From positions 186,001 through 250,000 of the forward strand of contig JAGYJF010000005.1 in NCBI GenBank assembly GCA_018402135.1: DNA of 64,000 nucleotides. The letters run 5' to 3'. Within the stretch, counting starts at the first letter, position 1. The number at the start of each line of letters is the position of its first letter. Of the stretch, positions 54,298 through 63,292 are shown one piece after another. The notes below the pieces were generated by a model, which was not told where the DNA came from, searched no databases, and was given only the letters and a program-made list of their open reading frames with translations. This DNA is from Flavobacteriaceae bacterium. Its GTDB lineage: Bacteria; Bacteroidota; Bacteroidia; Flavobacteriales; Flavobacteriaceae. Made by a program: the position numbers and the translations under genes.

Positions 54298-54795
54298 TTA
54301 GATGGCCTTGATGGTTGCTTCCATGAAAATTTTTAGTTTTTGCATTTCGGGTTCGCCCGTTTTTTTACCAATACTACCGCCAGCATACAGTACAAACCAT
54401 AGTAATACCATAAGCAATGCCACGATGAATTGAATGTAATAATCGTGATTCAAACTCCAGTTGGAATATGCCCAAATACCAAAAATCACAAAAATAGTTC
54501 CCACCAGAAAATGAAGAAACATAAAGAATGTCCATACGGTTGGGCTCGGTCCATAGAGGCCATGAACTACACAATGGTTGTCATCTTTGTGATTGATTTC
54601 TAAATGAAGCTCCGGTGTCCAGAATTTTTGTTTGCTTTTTTGAAATCTAATAAACACGTGATCGTCTATTCGGGACACGACATATTCTTTTTGGTCGGTC
54701 TTGCTTTTTTCGAATTGTTTTAAAACGGTTTCGTGATGATAAGGCCATTCTTGTTTAAAGCGCGGTCTTAAAATTATGTCGTTTGCTTCATTCAT
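54298..54795 (-). CDS. Hypothetical two-helix membrane protein (165 aa)
   Basis: I do not recognise a named family. The N-terminal 80 residues are soluble and charged (ILRPRFKQEWPYHHETVLKQ, VVSRIDDHVFIRF, LHLEINHKD). Then come two transmembrane helices (about 87-108 and 120-140) and a short basic tail (KKTGEPEMQKLKIFMEATIK). It begins opposite der in a divergent arrangement. The soluble part may be a small beta-rich sensor or START-like fold; that is a guess from the strand pattern. Confidence 0.65.
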   Translation of the reverse strand: MNEANDIILRPRFKQEWPYHHETVLKQFEKSKTDQKEYVVSRIDDHVFIRFQKSKQKFWTPELHLEINHKDDNHCVVHGLYGPSPTVWTFFMFLHFLVGTIFVIFGIWAYSNWSLNHDYYIQFIVALLMVLLWFVLYAGGSIGKKTGEPEMQKLKIFMEATIKAI

Positions 54796-54852
54796 AATGT
54801 GATGATGTTAGGATTGTGAAAAGTTACATAATTTTTCTTCAATATTAAATAG

Positions 54853-54860
54853 TACCTTTG
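54853..54860 (+). promoter_or_regulatory. -7 box of der
   Basis: TACCTTTG, an exact TAnnTTTG match, 17 nt before the der ATG. Confidence 0.55.
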
Positions 54861-54877
54861 CAAACAATTTAAAAGCC

Positions 54878-56182
54878 ATGAGTAGTATAGTAGCCATAGT
54901 AGGAAGACCCAATGTGGGTAAATCGACGTTGTTCAACAGATTAATTCAACGCCGAGAAGCCATTGTAGATGCCGTTAGTGGTGTTACAAGAGACCGTCAT
55001 TATGGCAAATCAGAATGGAATGGTCGTGAGTTTTCTGTGATAGATACTGGTGGCTATGTGCGTGGGAGCGATGATGTTTTTGAAGCAGAAATTGATAAAC
55101 AAGTAGAGTTGGCTATTGATGAAGCCGATGCCATTATTTTTATGGTAGATGTGGAAAGCGGCGTTACTGGAATGGACGAGGATGTGGCTGAATTACTGCG
55201 TAAAGTAGACAAGCCAGTTTTTTTGGTGGTTAACAAAGTAGATAATAACAAACGCGCTGAAACGGCCATGGAATTTTATTCCTTGGGATTGGGTGAATAT
55301 TTTACCATTGCAAGTATCAACGGTAGTGGCACAGGTGATTTACTGGATGCTGTGGTAAAGGCACTGCCAGAAATGGAAAATGAAGAACCTAACGAATTGC
55401 CAAGATTTGCGGTTGCAGGCAGACCAAATGCTGGTAAATCGTCCTTTATAAACGCATTGATAGGTGAGGAGCGTTATATAGTGACCGATATTGCAGGGAC
55501 TACGAGAGATTCAATTGATACCAAATACAATAGATTTGGTTTTGAATTCAACTTGGTGGATACTGCCGGTATCAGACGCAAGTCTAAAGTAAAAGAAGAT
55601 TTAGAATTTTACTCCGTGATGCGCAGTATTCGCGCAATCGAGCATTGTGATGTTTGTTTATTGGTGTTAGATGCCACTCGTGGTTTTGACGGACAAGACC
55701 AGAACATTTTTTGGTTGGCAGAGCGCAACCGAAAAGGTGTAGTTATTTTGGTAAACAAATGGGATTTGGTAGAAAAAGATACCATGACCACTAATGAATT
55801 TGAAAAACGCATCCGAGCAGAAATAGCGCCCTTCACCGATGTGCCTATTATTTTTATATCTGCCTTAACCAAACAGCGTATTTTCAAAGCTATCGAAACT
55901 GCTGTTGAGGTGTATAAAAACAAATCGAAGAACATAAAAACCAGTGTTTTAAATGATGTGATGTTACCTATCATAGAAAACAATCCACCACCGGCACTTA
56001 AAGGCAAATATGTTAAAATAAAATACATCACGCAGTTGCCAACGCCGCAGCCGCAATTTGCTTTTTTCTGTAATTTGCCGCAGTATGTAAAAGAGCCTTA
56101 CAAACGCTTTTTAGAAAATAAGCTACGCGAGCAGTTTGATTTTCATGGGGTACCGATTAGTATTTATATGCGGAAGAAGTAG
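54878..56182 (+). CDS. der: GTPase Der (EngA)
   Basis: A 434-residue GTPase with two tandem G domains, needed for 50S assembly. First domain: [17 protein letters not shown]. Second: [27 protein letters not shown]-terminal KH-like domain ends [13 protein letters not shown]. It is separated from era by two minus-strand genes, so the two GTPases are close but not in one operon. Confidence 0.96.
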   Translation: MSSIVAIVGRPNVGKSTLFNRLIQRREAIVDAVSGVTRDRHYGKSEWNGREFSVIDTGGYVRGSDDVFEAEIDKQVELAIDEADAIIFMVDVESGVTGMDEDVAELLRKVDKPVFLVVNKVDNNKRAETAMEFYSLGLGEYFTIASINGSGTGDLLDAVVKALPEMENEEPNELPRFAVAGRPNAGKSSFINALIGEERYIVTDIAGTTRDSIDTKYNRFGFEFNLVDTAGIRRKSKVKEDLEFYSVMRSIRAIEHCDVCLLVLDATRGFDGQDQNIFWLAERNRKGVVILVNKWDLVEKDTMTTNEFEKRIRAEIAPFTDVPIIFISALTKQRIFKAIETAVEVYKNKSKNIKTSVLNDVMLPIIENNPPPALKGKYVKIKYITQLPTPQPQFAFFCNLPQYVKEPYKRFLENKLREQFDFHGVPISIYMRKK

Positions 56183-56233
56183 ACTTTTCCTTGATTATTA
56201 TTGTTTTTGATCTTTTTAAAATTTGTGCGGAGA

Positions 56234-56251
56234 TGTAAAGATACATTTACA
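56234..56251. other. Dyad TGTAAA-N6-TTTACA upstream of the TonB receptor
   Basis: A perfect 6-bp inverted repeat with a 6-bp spacer, in the 227-bp gap between der and the receptor gene. A possible operator; no other copy was noticed in the window. Confidence 0.35.
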
Positions 56252-56409
56252 CTTTTTGCAGTTTGCTTATTTTTTTTTGGCCTAATTAGTAAATGTTTTT
56301 GCTATTAAATTGATTAATTGATAAAAGTTTGATGTTTTTAAAGAAAATTCATACGAAATTGTAAAAGCTTTCGTTTCTTGTGCATAATTAATCATCAATC
56401 AATCAATTA

Positions 56410-59193
56410 ATGAACAGTAAATTTGTTGTTACGCTTATTTTATGTTTTTTCGTTTCCCTAATTTCCGCTCAAAATTCATCTTATAAAATTTCTGGAATTA
56501 TCATTTCAGAAGATGAAAAGTTACCTTTAGAATCTGCCACCATTTATCTAGAAACTATAAAAGATAGTACGCTTATCACCTATACTATTTCTGATAAAAA
56601 TGGTGCTTTTAACTTAGAAGGCAAGACCTTTTATGAACGTTGTAATTTAACTGTTTCCTATTTGGGGTATGAACCTTACACATCAATTATCAATTTTAAG
56701 GATGGTATTACCGATTTAAAAACCATCGCCATGAAGCCAGCCAATTTATTGGATGCTGTTTTGGTGAAATCCCGTGCGCCTATTACCATTAAAAAGGACA
56801 CTTTAGAATTTAATGTGAGCTCGTTTAAAACCAAACAAGATGCCACTGTTGAAGATTTATTGAAAGAATTACCTGGTGTTGAAGTAGATGAAGAAGGCAA
56901 TATTACAGTGAACGGAAAGCCTGTTTCAGAAATATTGGTGAATGGCAAACCATTTTTCGGAGATGATGCGACTATTGCCACACGAAATTTAACCAAAGAA
57001 ATTATTGAGAAAGTTCAGGTAGTCGATACCAAAACCGATGCTGAAGCTTTTGCTGGTGAGGAGGGCGATCAAAAAAGTAAAACCATTAATCTTACCATAA
57101 AAGAAGAAAATAACAAAGGTCAATTTGGTCGGTTGGCGGCAGGTATTGGTACAGACGACCGTTATGAGTTTGCTGGTATTTACAACAATTTTAATAACGA
57201 CCGTCGCATTAGTGTTTTGGCAGGTGGTAACAATATCAATTCGCCGGGATTCAGTTTTGGTGAAATTCAGAAAATGTTTGGCAATGCCAGTTTTATGTCG
57301 GTGAGCTCTAATGGTTCTTTTAATATTGATGGCAGAAGTTTTGGCGGTGGCGAAGGCATCGTGACTTCTTCTAATATTGGTGCTAATTATGCCGATGTTT
57401 TGAGTAAGGGTGTTGACATCACCACTGATTATTTCTATAGCAGAAGTGATTCAGAAAACGAAAGCATTACCAATAGAGAAACCATTTTGGCTGACAATAG
57501 ATTTTTCACCAACTCCACAGGAAGTAATTTGACGGACAATCAAAATCATGCGTTCAACACACGGCTAGACGTAAAGTTAGATTCTACCTTATTGCTTAAT
57601 ATCAGACCTGCATTTTCTTATGGTAATTCAAGAACCAGCAGTAGTAATACTCAAGAAACTTTTAATGCTAATAACCAATTGACCAACAGTTCGGAAGCTA
57701 ATACCTTTACTGAAAACGAACGTCGAAATTTTAGAAACCGGATGGATCTCACCAAGCGATTTGGCAGTAAAGGCAGTTTTTTGAAATTTGGATTTGATAC
57801 AGAATTTAATACCGGAAAAGCAGAAAATTTCCTCCAATCTGAAGCTCGTTTTGAAGATGAGAATCAAGAGGATATTTTAAGAAATCAATTGACGCAACGC
57901 GATGATAAGGTCAATAATTTGGGTGTGAATGTTACCTATCGGCTACCGTTAATTGGCAAAATTCTGTCTTTAGATATGAAATATAGTTATGGTTACAACA
58001 ATGAGGTAAATCAAAATAGCACCTTTGATTTTGATGAGAATAGTGAAACATTTTCTCAGTTTAATCAAGACCTGAGTTCTGATTTCACCAATACCAATAG
58101 GGTGAACAAGCCTAGTGTAAAGTTGAGCTATCGCAAAGAAAAATTTTCAACTTCTGTTGATGTTGGGTATGTGTTGCGTAATTTGGAAAACAGCGATCAG
58201 TTACGTCCCGAATTAAGTTTGAATCGCAATTTTAATGCTGTTGAACTTCAGGCGAACATGAATTATAACTTTTCTGAGAAGGGCAGTATTTATTTATGGT
58301 ACAATTTGGCGAATAGGCCGCCGATTGTCAGTCAGCTTCAGCCTTTTCAAAACGTCAATAATCCGCTCAATATCATTACTGGTAATCCAGATTTAAAGCC
58401 AACCAATTCACATGATTTATATATCAGTTTGAATAATTTTGATTGGGAAAAAGGCACAGGATTTTACAGCTATTTTAGTTTGAACGTAGATACCGACAGA
58501 GCCATAGCCAAAACCACCATCGACGAGAATTTTGTTAGAAACACCACCTATGAAAACGTGGATGGCAATTATGACCTTTACGGCGATATAAGTACGAGTC
58601 GCAATATTAAAATTGATTCCTTAAGAACCTTAAAATTTAATATAGGTGCTTACAGTAGTTTTGCAAATGCCGTGAATTTTAATAATGATGTGAAGTATAA
58701 TTCCAGCAATTTTAACCTCAGTCCGAATTTGGGTTTCACCTTCAATTGGAAGCAGTTATTTGAGTTAAGACCCAATTACCGATTGACCTTTACTGATAAT
58801 AGATTTGACCTTGACAATATCGAAAATCAAACCTTTGTGAGTCATTCGTTGCGTCTAGGAACAGCTACTTTTTTCCCAAAAAAGTTTGAGTGGCGCAATG
58901 ACATTGCCTTTAATTACAATCCGAATGTCGCAGAAGGATTTCAGCGCAGTGCTTGGTTTTGGAATAGTACTTTGGCTTATACATTTTTAAAGGACAAGGC
59001 GATTCTCACTTTAAAAATTTACGACTTATTAAATCAAAACACCAATGCCAGGCGTATCGCTTCCGGTGATTTTATACAAGACACTCAGAGTACGGTTTTA
59101 AGGCAGTATTTTATGCTTAATTTTAGTTGGAAGTTTAATACCTTGGGTAAGAAAGGGAATACTAATGAGGGGAATTTTTTCTTTGAGGATTAG
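56410..59193 (+). CDS. TonB-dependent receptor, OMP_b-brl type
   Basis: A 927-residue outer-membrane receptor. The signal peptide ends at LISA-Q. A CarboxypepD_reg-like domain (about 24-110; GAFNLEGKTF, LTVSYLGYEPY) is followed by a plug domain (about 120-230) with TVEDLLKELPGVEVDEEGNI and VNGKPFFGDDATIATRNL. The remaining 690 residues are Asn/Asp/Thr-rich beta strands of a 22-strand-type barrel. No SusD partner is adjacent, so it is not a classical polysaccharide locus. Substrate unknown. Confidence 0.88.
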   Translation: MNSKFVVTLILCFFVSLISAQNSSYKISGIIISEDEKLPLESATIYLETIKDSTLITYTISDKNGAFNLEGKTFYERCNLTVSYLGYEPYTSIINFKDGITDLKTIAMKPANLLDAVLVKSRAPITIKKDTLEFNVSSFKTKQDATVEDLLKELPGVEVDEEGNITVNGKPVSEILVNGKPFFGDDATIATRNLTKEIIEKVQVVDTKTDAEAFAGEEGDQKSKTINLTIKEENNKGQFGRLAAGIGTDDRYEFAGIYNNFNNDRRISVLAGGNNINSPGFSFGEIQKMFGNASFMSVSSNGSFNIDGRSFGGGEGIVTSSNIGANYADVLSKGVDITTDYFYSRSDSENESITNRETILADNRFFTNSTGSNLTDNQNHAFNTRLDVKLDSTLLLNIRPAFSYGNSRTSSSNTQETFNANNQLTNSSEANTFTENERRNFRNRMDLTKRFGSKGSFLKFGFDTEFNTGKAENFLQSEARFEDENQEDILRNQLTQRDDKVNNLGVNVTYRLPLIGKILSLDMKYSYGYNNEVNQNSTFDFDENSETFSQFNQDLSSDFTNTNRVNKPSVKLSYRKEKFSTSVDVGYVLRNLENSDQLRPELSLNRNFNAVELQANMNYNFSEKGSIYLWYNLANRPPIVSQLQPFQNVNNPLNIITGNPDLKPTNSHDLYISLNNFDWEKGTGFYSYFSLNVDTDRAIAKTTIDENFVRNTTYENVDGNYDLYGDISTSRNIKIDSLRTLKFNIGAYSSFANAVNFNNDVKYNSSNFNLSPNLGFTFNWKQLFELRPNYRLTFTDNRFDLDNIENQTFVSHSLRLGTATFFPKKFEWRNDIAFNYNPNVAEGFQRSAWFWNSTLAYTFLKDKAILTLKIYDLLNQNTNARRIASGDFIQDTQSTVLRQYFMLNFSWKFNTLGKKGNTNEGNFFFED

Positions 59194-59294
59194 ACTATTT
59201 CCATAATCTTATCAATTCATCCAATCCTGAATCAATACCTTTGTAATAATCATTTTTTTTAAAATGAGTTATGAAAAATTCTTGAAAACAACGT

Positions 59295-59600
59295 TTATTT
59301 TTTCATTAACTTCTCTAGTTTTTCTGGACTTTGTCGGCTGTCCCAAATAGTTAAGATAAAAATTTGATTATTGATTTCTTCATAAAACAGTATATAATCT
59401 CTTACAACCTTTAATCGAACATTAGGCTGATCTGTTGGCCTTCCTAACTTTGGATATATCGCAATTAACTTTGCAGCTTCTTTAAATAATTCATTAATTT
59501 TTGTACTATAATCATTGGATTTATTTCGATTAAGCCAATATTTCAAAATTTTAGTTCGATCTTTTTGAGCTCTTAATGACCATATTATTTGTTTAGCCAT
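59295..59600 (-). CDS. RelE/ParE-family toxin
   Basis: A 101-residue type II toxin of the ParE/RelE fold: IIWSLRAQKDRTKILKYWLN, then YPKLGRPTDQPNVRLKVVRD, and ending in YILFYEEINNQIFILTIWDS RQSP. The RxxxxxDYILFYE and I-x-WDSRQSP pattern is the usual family ending. Gyrase poisoning or mRNA cleavage cannot be told apart from sequence. It overlaps the end of the antitoxin gene by 16 bp. Confidence 0.85.
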   Translation of the reverse strand: MAKQIIWSLRAQKDRTKILKYWLNRNKSNDYSTKINELFKEAAKLIAIYPKLGRPTDQPNVRLKVVRDYILFYEEINNQIFILTIWDSRQSPEKLEKLMKK

Positions 59601-59821
59601 GCTTCAATTTCTTGGTTTGCTTGTTCATTAGTCAAAAAGTGCCCATTTTTAATTTGTAATCTTGCCTCTTCAATTGCTTCTACCTGTTTTTTAGATAATT
59701 CATGTATTTTTTGAGTATCATTCTCTTGATTTAAATAATTATACAATTCTTCTAAAAGGTTTTTATTATTTGAGAGTTTGATTTCGTGAATTAATTTTTT
59801 TTTAAGATCAGGCGTATTCAT
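59585..59821 (-). CDS. Antitoxin partner of the ParE-type toxin
   Basis: A 78-residue, charged, helical protein starting MNTPDLKKKLIHEIKLSNNK. Its C-terminal part (KQVEAIEEARLQIKNGHFLT, NEQANQEIEAWLNK) is the YefM/addiction-module style tail that wraps the toxin. No ribbon-helix-helix opening is evident, so its own DNA-binding capacity is unclear. It precedes and overlaps the toxin, the standard order. Confidence 0.78.
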   Translation of the reverse strand: MNTPDLKKKLIHEIKLSNNKNLLEELYNYLNQENDTQKIHELSKKQVEAIEEARLQIKNGHFLTNEQANQEIEAWLNK

Positions 59822-59925
59822 AGCGAAATATTTTTAACCAATATAAGAAAATTTTTGAATAGTTTTTGTTAATGAAGTGTTCAGTTTGATTTATAATCAG
59901 AAGGGAATTAATAGGGTATTGTACT

Positions 59926-60762
59926 CTACCAACCGCCAGAAGCGCCACCACCACCAAAACTACCACCACCAAAACCTCCGCCGAAGCCACCAGAGCTTCC
60001 GCTGCCAAAACGACCGCCAAAACCACCTGAACGTCTTCCGTAGCTGCTGCGTCCCATGTTGCTCAAAATAATGGCATCTAATAAACTGCCTGCTTGACGT
60101 CGATGACCACCTGAGCCGCGATGGTTGTTTTTTGTCTTTGAAAGTGCAATGATAAAAATGATAAATACGATAAACATGACAATGAAAAAACCATAAGGGA
60201 ATGGCGCCTCGTCGCTTTGCCTTGTACCCTGGTATGCGCCAGTTAGGACTTCAAAAATAGCGTCTGTACCACGGTTCAGTCCACCATAATAGTCGTTTTG
60301 TTTAAAGAAAGGAATGATATCGCGTTCGATAATACGTCGGCTCATGGCATCGGTAAGGAGATATTCTACACCTTTACCTGAATTAATTCCAATTTTACGG
60401 TCGTTTAAAGCCAGTAAAATTAAAATGCCATTGTCTTCCTTAGCTTGACCAATGCCCCATTTTTCACCCCATTGCGCACCAAGGTAGTTGATATATTCAC
60501 CTTTGGTACTTTCTATTACGACAATTACTATTTGCGTTGAGGTGGTATCGGAATAACGAATTAACTTTTGTTCTAAATTGGTTTTTTGGGTAGCGTCTAA
60601 TAAGTTGGCATAATCATAAACGCTTGTTTGTTCTTTGGGTTTATCAGGAATAGTGTATTGCGCCAACAGCATCTGGCTGCTACCAAGTCCTAAAATTCCA
60701 ATTATTAGAAGCTTAGTTAATCTTGAAAACAATTGAGGTTTCGCATTAACTGTAGGTTTCAT
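59926..60762 (-). CDS. TPM-domain protein with Gly-rich tail (YgcG family)
   Basis: A 278-residue exported or membrane protein. After an N-terminal hydrophobic signal (about 15-35), YTIPDKPKEQTSVYDYANLL begins the TPM domain (about 36-180; TSTQIVIVVIES, WGIGQAKEDNGILILLALND). A transmembrane helix (about 187-206) and a Gly/Ser/Phe-rich tail (FGGGFGGGSFGGGGASGGW) follow. The family is often paired with LemA, as here. Last gene of the minus-strand operon starting with the M23 gene. Confidence 0.88.
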   Translation of the reverse strand: MKPTVNAKPQLFSRLTKLLIIGILGLGSSQMLLAQYTIPDKPKEQTSVYDYANLLDATQKTNLEQKLIRYSDTTSTQIVIVVIESTKGEYINYLGAQWGEKWGIGQAKEDNGILILLALNDRKIGINSGKGVEYLLTDAMSRRIIERDIIPFFKQNDYYGGLNRGTDAIFEVLTGAYQGTRQSDEAPFPYGFFIVMFIVFIIFIIALSKTKNNHRGSGGHRRQAGSLLDAIILSNMGRSSYGRRSGGFGGRFGSGSSGGFGGGFGGGSFGGGGASGGW

Positions 60763-60774
60763 TTTGCGCTTGTT

Positions 60775-61212
60775 TTATCCTTTTGAAATTTCGTTAGGCA
60801 GTTCATTGCGGTTACTGTGTTGCCAAGGAAAATATTCAGCAAGCACAGTGCTCGCTTCTTCAATACCTTTGATTAGTCCTTGTTTAAAATCACCTTTTTT
60901 GAAGTGCAATAGCATGGCATCGCGTGTACTGTCCCAAAAACCAAGAGGAACCACATCGTTAATGCCTTTGTCGCCGTAAATTACAAATTGTTTTAAGTCC
61001 ACGGCCACATAAATCAAGACGCCGTTTTGAAGTTTAGTGTTATCCATTTTTAGTTCATGAAACACTTCCATGGCATGATCGAATGGGTCGTTTTCGCATT
61101 GACTTTCGATATGCACCCGAATTTCACCAGAGGTTAATGCCTCGGCTTTTCTAATGGCTTCAATAATTTGTGCTTCATCTGAATTTGATAAAAAATCTTC
61201 GATATTCGACAT
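60775..61212 (-). CDS. TPM-domain protein
   Basis: A 145-residue cytoplasmic or peripheral protein consisting of a single TPM domain: AQIIEAIRKAEALTSGEIRV, then HIESQCENDPFDHAMEVFHE, LQNGVLIYVAVDLKQFVIYG and KGINDVV. It has no signal peptide and no Gly-rich tail, unlike the next gene, 12 bp downstream. Tandem TPM genes after lemA are a recurring Bacteroidota arrangement as I recall it. Biochemical role uncertain. Confidence 0.85.
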   Translation of the reverse strand: MSNIEDFLSNSDEAQIIEAIRKAEALTSGEIRVHIESQCENDPFDHAMEVFHELKMDNTKLQNGVLIYVAVDLKQFVIYGDKGINDVVPLGFWDSTRDAMLLHFKKGDFKQGLIKGIEEASTVLAEYFPWQHSNRNELPNEISKG

Positions 61213-61277
61213 TTGGTGATGGTTTTATGATTGTAGCACCTTACGAAGCGGTGTTAGTTTATGCGAACACATTAGTT

Positions 61278-61877
61278 TTATTGAAAATCAAACTCCACAT
61301 CGGGCGCTATTTCAGAGCCTGCTTCTGCTTTATAATAATTGAGATCTTCAAATCCGAATAATCCCGCCAGCAAAGTGTTAGGAAAGGTTTTAATGTGTTT
61401 GTTATAGGGTTCTACGGCTTCATTAAATCTGTCACGCGCCACGTTTATTCTATTTTCAGTGCCTTCTAATTGGCTCTGTAATTCAAGGAAATTCTGATTC
61501 GCTTTTAAATCAGGATAACGTTCAACCGTTACTAAAAGTCTCGATAAAGCGCTGCTTAAACCACTTTGCGCTTGATTGAATGCGGCTAAATCTTCAGGGG
61601 TAATGTTGGCAGGATCTATGGTTGTTTTCGTTGCTTCAGCGCGGGCTTTGATGACTGCTTCCAAGGTGCTTTTTTCAAAATCAGCGGCACCTTGTACTGT
61701 TTTTACCAAATTTCCAATAAGATCGTTACGACGTTGGTAACTACTTTCTACATCACCCCACGTTTTAGTAGCGGTTTCTTTAAGTTCTACAGCAGTATTG
61801 TTAAATCCTTTTGCCCAAGAATAAAGACCTATCCCAATTACAGCTATAATAATTACAGGGATTAACCATTTTTTCAT
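61278..61877 (-). CDS. lemA: LemA family protein
   Basis: A 199-residue protein with one N-terminal transmembrane helix (KWLIPVIIIAVIGIGLYSWA). The LemA helical bundle follows: SSYQRRNDLIGNLVKTVQGA, then AFNQAQSGLSSALSRLLVTV with ERYPDLKANQNFLELQSQLE, and NVARDRFNEAVEPYNK. The role is unknown; it is a membrane-anchored coiled-coil-rich bundle. It is followed by the two TPM genes after 65 bp. Confidence 0.92.
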   Translation of the reverse strand: MKKWLIPVIIIAVIGIGLYSWAKGFNNTAVELKETATKTWGDVESSYQRRNDLIGNLVKTVQGAADFEKSTLEAVIKARAEATKTTIDPANITPEDLAAFNQAQSGLSSALSRLLVTVERYPDLKANQNFLELQSQLEGTENRINVARDRFNEAVEPYNKHIKTFPNTLLAGLFGFEDLNYYKAEAGSEIAPDVEFDFQ

Positions 61878-61888
61878 AATGATATTTT

Positions 61889-62218
61889 TTAGAGTTGATT
61901 TTTAATATTGATGAGTTGTTGTTTGATGACTTCTAATTTAGTAATTATTTGAAAATTAGATAAACTTTCTTTACGTTCTTCTTTGAGATGAATTTTAGCG
62001 CCTTCCAAGGTGAAACCTCGTTCTTTCACCAAATGGTAAATAAGCTTTAGGTTTTGAATGTCTTCAGGTGTGAATTTCCGGTTGCCTTTGGCGTTTTTCT
62101 TTGGTTTTAAAACCTCAAATTCCTTTTCCCAAAAGCGCAATAATGACGCATTTACATTAAAAGCTGTGGCTACTTCGCCAATGCTGTAATATCGTTTTTC
62201 TGCTAGTTCAATATACAT
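61889..62218 (-). CDS. MerR-family regulator
   Basis: A 109-residue DNA-binding protein: KRYYSIGEVATAFNVNASLL, RFWEKEFEVLKPKKNAKGNR, KFTPEDIQNLKLIYHLVKER and GFTLEGAKIHL, a MerR winged helix with a truncated C-terminal helix and no effector domain. It starts 2 bp past the M23 stop and ends 11 bp ahead of lemA, so it is firmly within this operon. Targets unknown. Confidence 0.88.
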   Translation of the reverse strand: MYIELAEKRYYSIGEVATAFNVNASLLRFWEKEFEVLKPKKNAKGNRKFTPEDIQNLKLIYHLVKERGFTLEGAKIHLKEERKESLSNFQIITKLEVIKQQLINIKNQL

Positions 62219-62220
62219 GA

Positions 62221-63192
62221 TTAATCGAGAGATTGGTTTTCAAGCGACGCACGTTTTAACAGCTCATCAAATTCTTCTGGTGATAGGTTTCCGTAATAGA
62301 AGTTTATAGGATTAATGCGTTCGCCATCTTTAAAAATTTCGTAATGTAAATGGGGTGCTTCGGAGCGTCCAGTGCTACCAACGTAACCAATAAGATCGCC
62401 TCGTTTTACGCGTTGGTTCACTCTCACATTATAATTATAGAGATGTGCATAAAGTGACACATAGCCGTAGCCGTGGTCAATTCTAATATGTTTTCCGTAA
62501 CCAGTGGCACTATTATCGGCACGTTCAACAATACCGTCGCCAGTTGCGTAAACTGGTGTTCCGCGCGGTGCGGTAAAATCCATGCCGTAATGAAATTTTC
62601 TAGCCTTGGTAAACGGATCGGTTCTAAAACCGAAACCAGAAGCCATTCTTGTTAGATCTTCATTATTAACAGGCTGAATTGCTGGAATAGCAGCAAGAAA
62701 TTTTTCTTTGTTTTCGGCGAGTACGGCTACCTCGTCTAAGGATTTAGACTGCACAACTATTGCTTTTTCAAGTACGTCGAGTCGCTTATTGCTTTCAACA
62801 ATTAGTTTGGAGTTGTCGTAGCCTTCATACTTTTTATAACGGTTGATACCACCAAAACCAGCGCGTCTTTGCTCTAAAGGAATAGGGTTGGCTTCAAAAT
62901 ATAGTCGGTAGATGGCATTGTCTCTTTCTTCAACATTTTCAAGCGCGGCATATGCTTCATCTAATCGTTTGTTAAGAAGTTTGTATTGCAATTGCATGTT
63001 TGATAATTCTCGGGCCATTTCGCGTTCACGAGGCGATTCAATAAACTGGCTTGCAATAAAAATCATTAAAAATGCGAAAAGCGCTGAGGCCAGCATAAAA
63101 AGTGCAACATACTTAACCGTTGTGCGCTTTTTTCGCTGAATTTTACGGTAACTTAGTGTTTCGTGGTCGTAGTAGTATTTTACCTTACTCAT
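62221..63192 (-). CDS. M23-family metallopeptidase
   Basis: A 323-residue envelope endopeptidase. A basic cytoplasmic start is followed by a transmembrane helix (about 26-50), a coiled coil (about 60-160; LSNMQLQYKLLNKRLDEAYA) and a C-terminal LytM domain: HYGMDFTAPRGTPVYATGDG (His and Asp ligands), ADNSATGYGKHIRIDHGYGY and APHLHYEIF. All four LytM metal residues appear present, so it is probably active in cleaving peptidoglycan cross-links. First gene of the operon; divergent from alaS. Confidence 0.92.
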   Translation of the reverse strand: MSKVKYYYDHETLSYRKIQRKKRTTVKYVALFMLASALFAFLMIFIASQFIESPREREMARELSNMQLQYKLLNKRLDEAYAALENVEERDNAIYRLYFEANPIPLEQRRAGFGGINRYKKYEGYDNSKLIVESNKRLDVLEKAIVVQSKSLDEVAVLAENKEKFLAAIPAIQPVNNEDLTRMASGFGFRTDPFTKARKFHYGMDFTAPRGTPVYATGDGIVERADNSATGYGKHIRIDHGYGYVSLYAHLYNYNVRVNQRVKRGDLIGYVGSTGRSEAPHLHYEIFKDGERINPINFYYGNLSPEEFDELLKRASLENQSLD

Positions 63193-63206
63193 TTACTAAA
63201 TTATAC

Positions 63207-63255
63207 TATTTTTGCACTGTTCAAAGCACTAATTTTTCGCGCTTAAACAAAGTTA
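63207..63255. promoter_or_regulatory. Divergent promoter boxes of alaS and the M23 gene
   Basis: Plus-strand TATTTTTG (63207-63214) would serve alaS with a leader of about 100 nt. Minus-strand TAACTTTG (plus 63248-63255) would serve the M23 operon. The transcripts would overlap at their 5' ends by about 30-40 bp. Confidence 0.5.
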
Positions 63256-63292
63256 ACGAACAAATATAAAGATTGTTTCGCATTAAACGTAA

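Noticed and set aside
59930..60020. CCACCACC-rich repeat tract as a repeat element or CRISPR-like array
   Set aside because: It is the reverse complement of the Gly-rich tail of the TPM protein.
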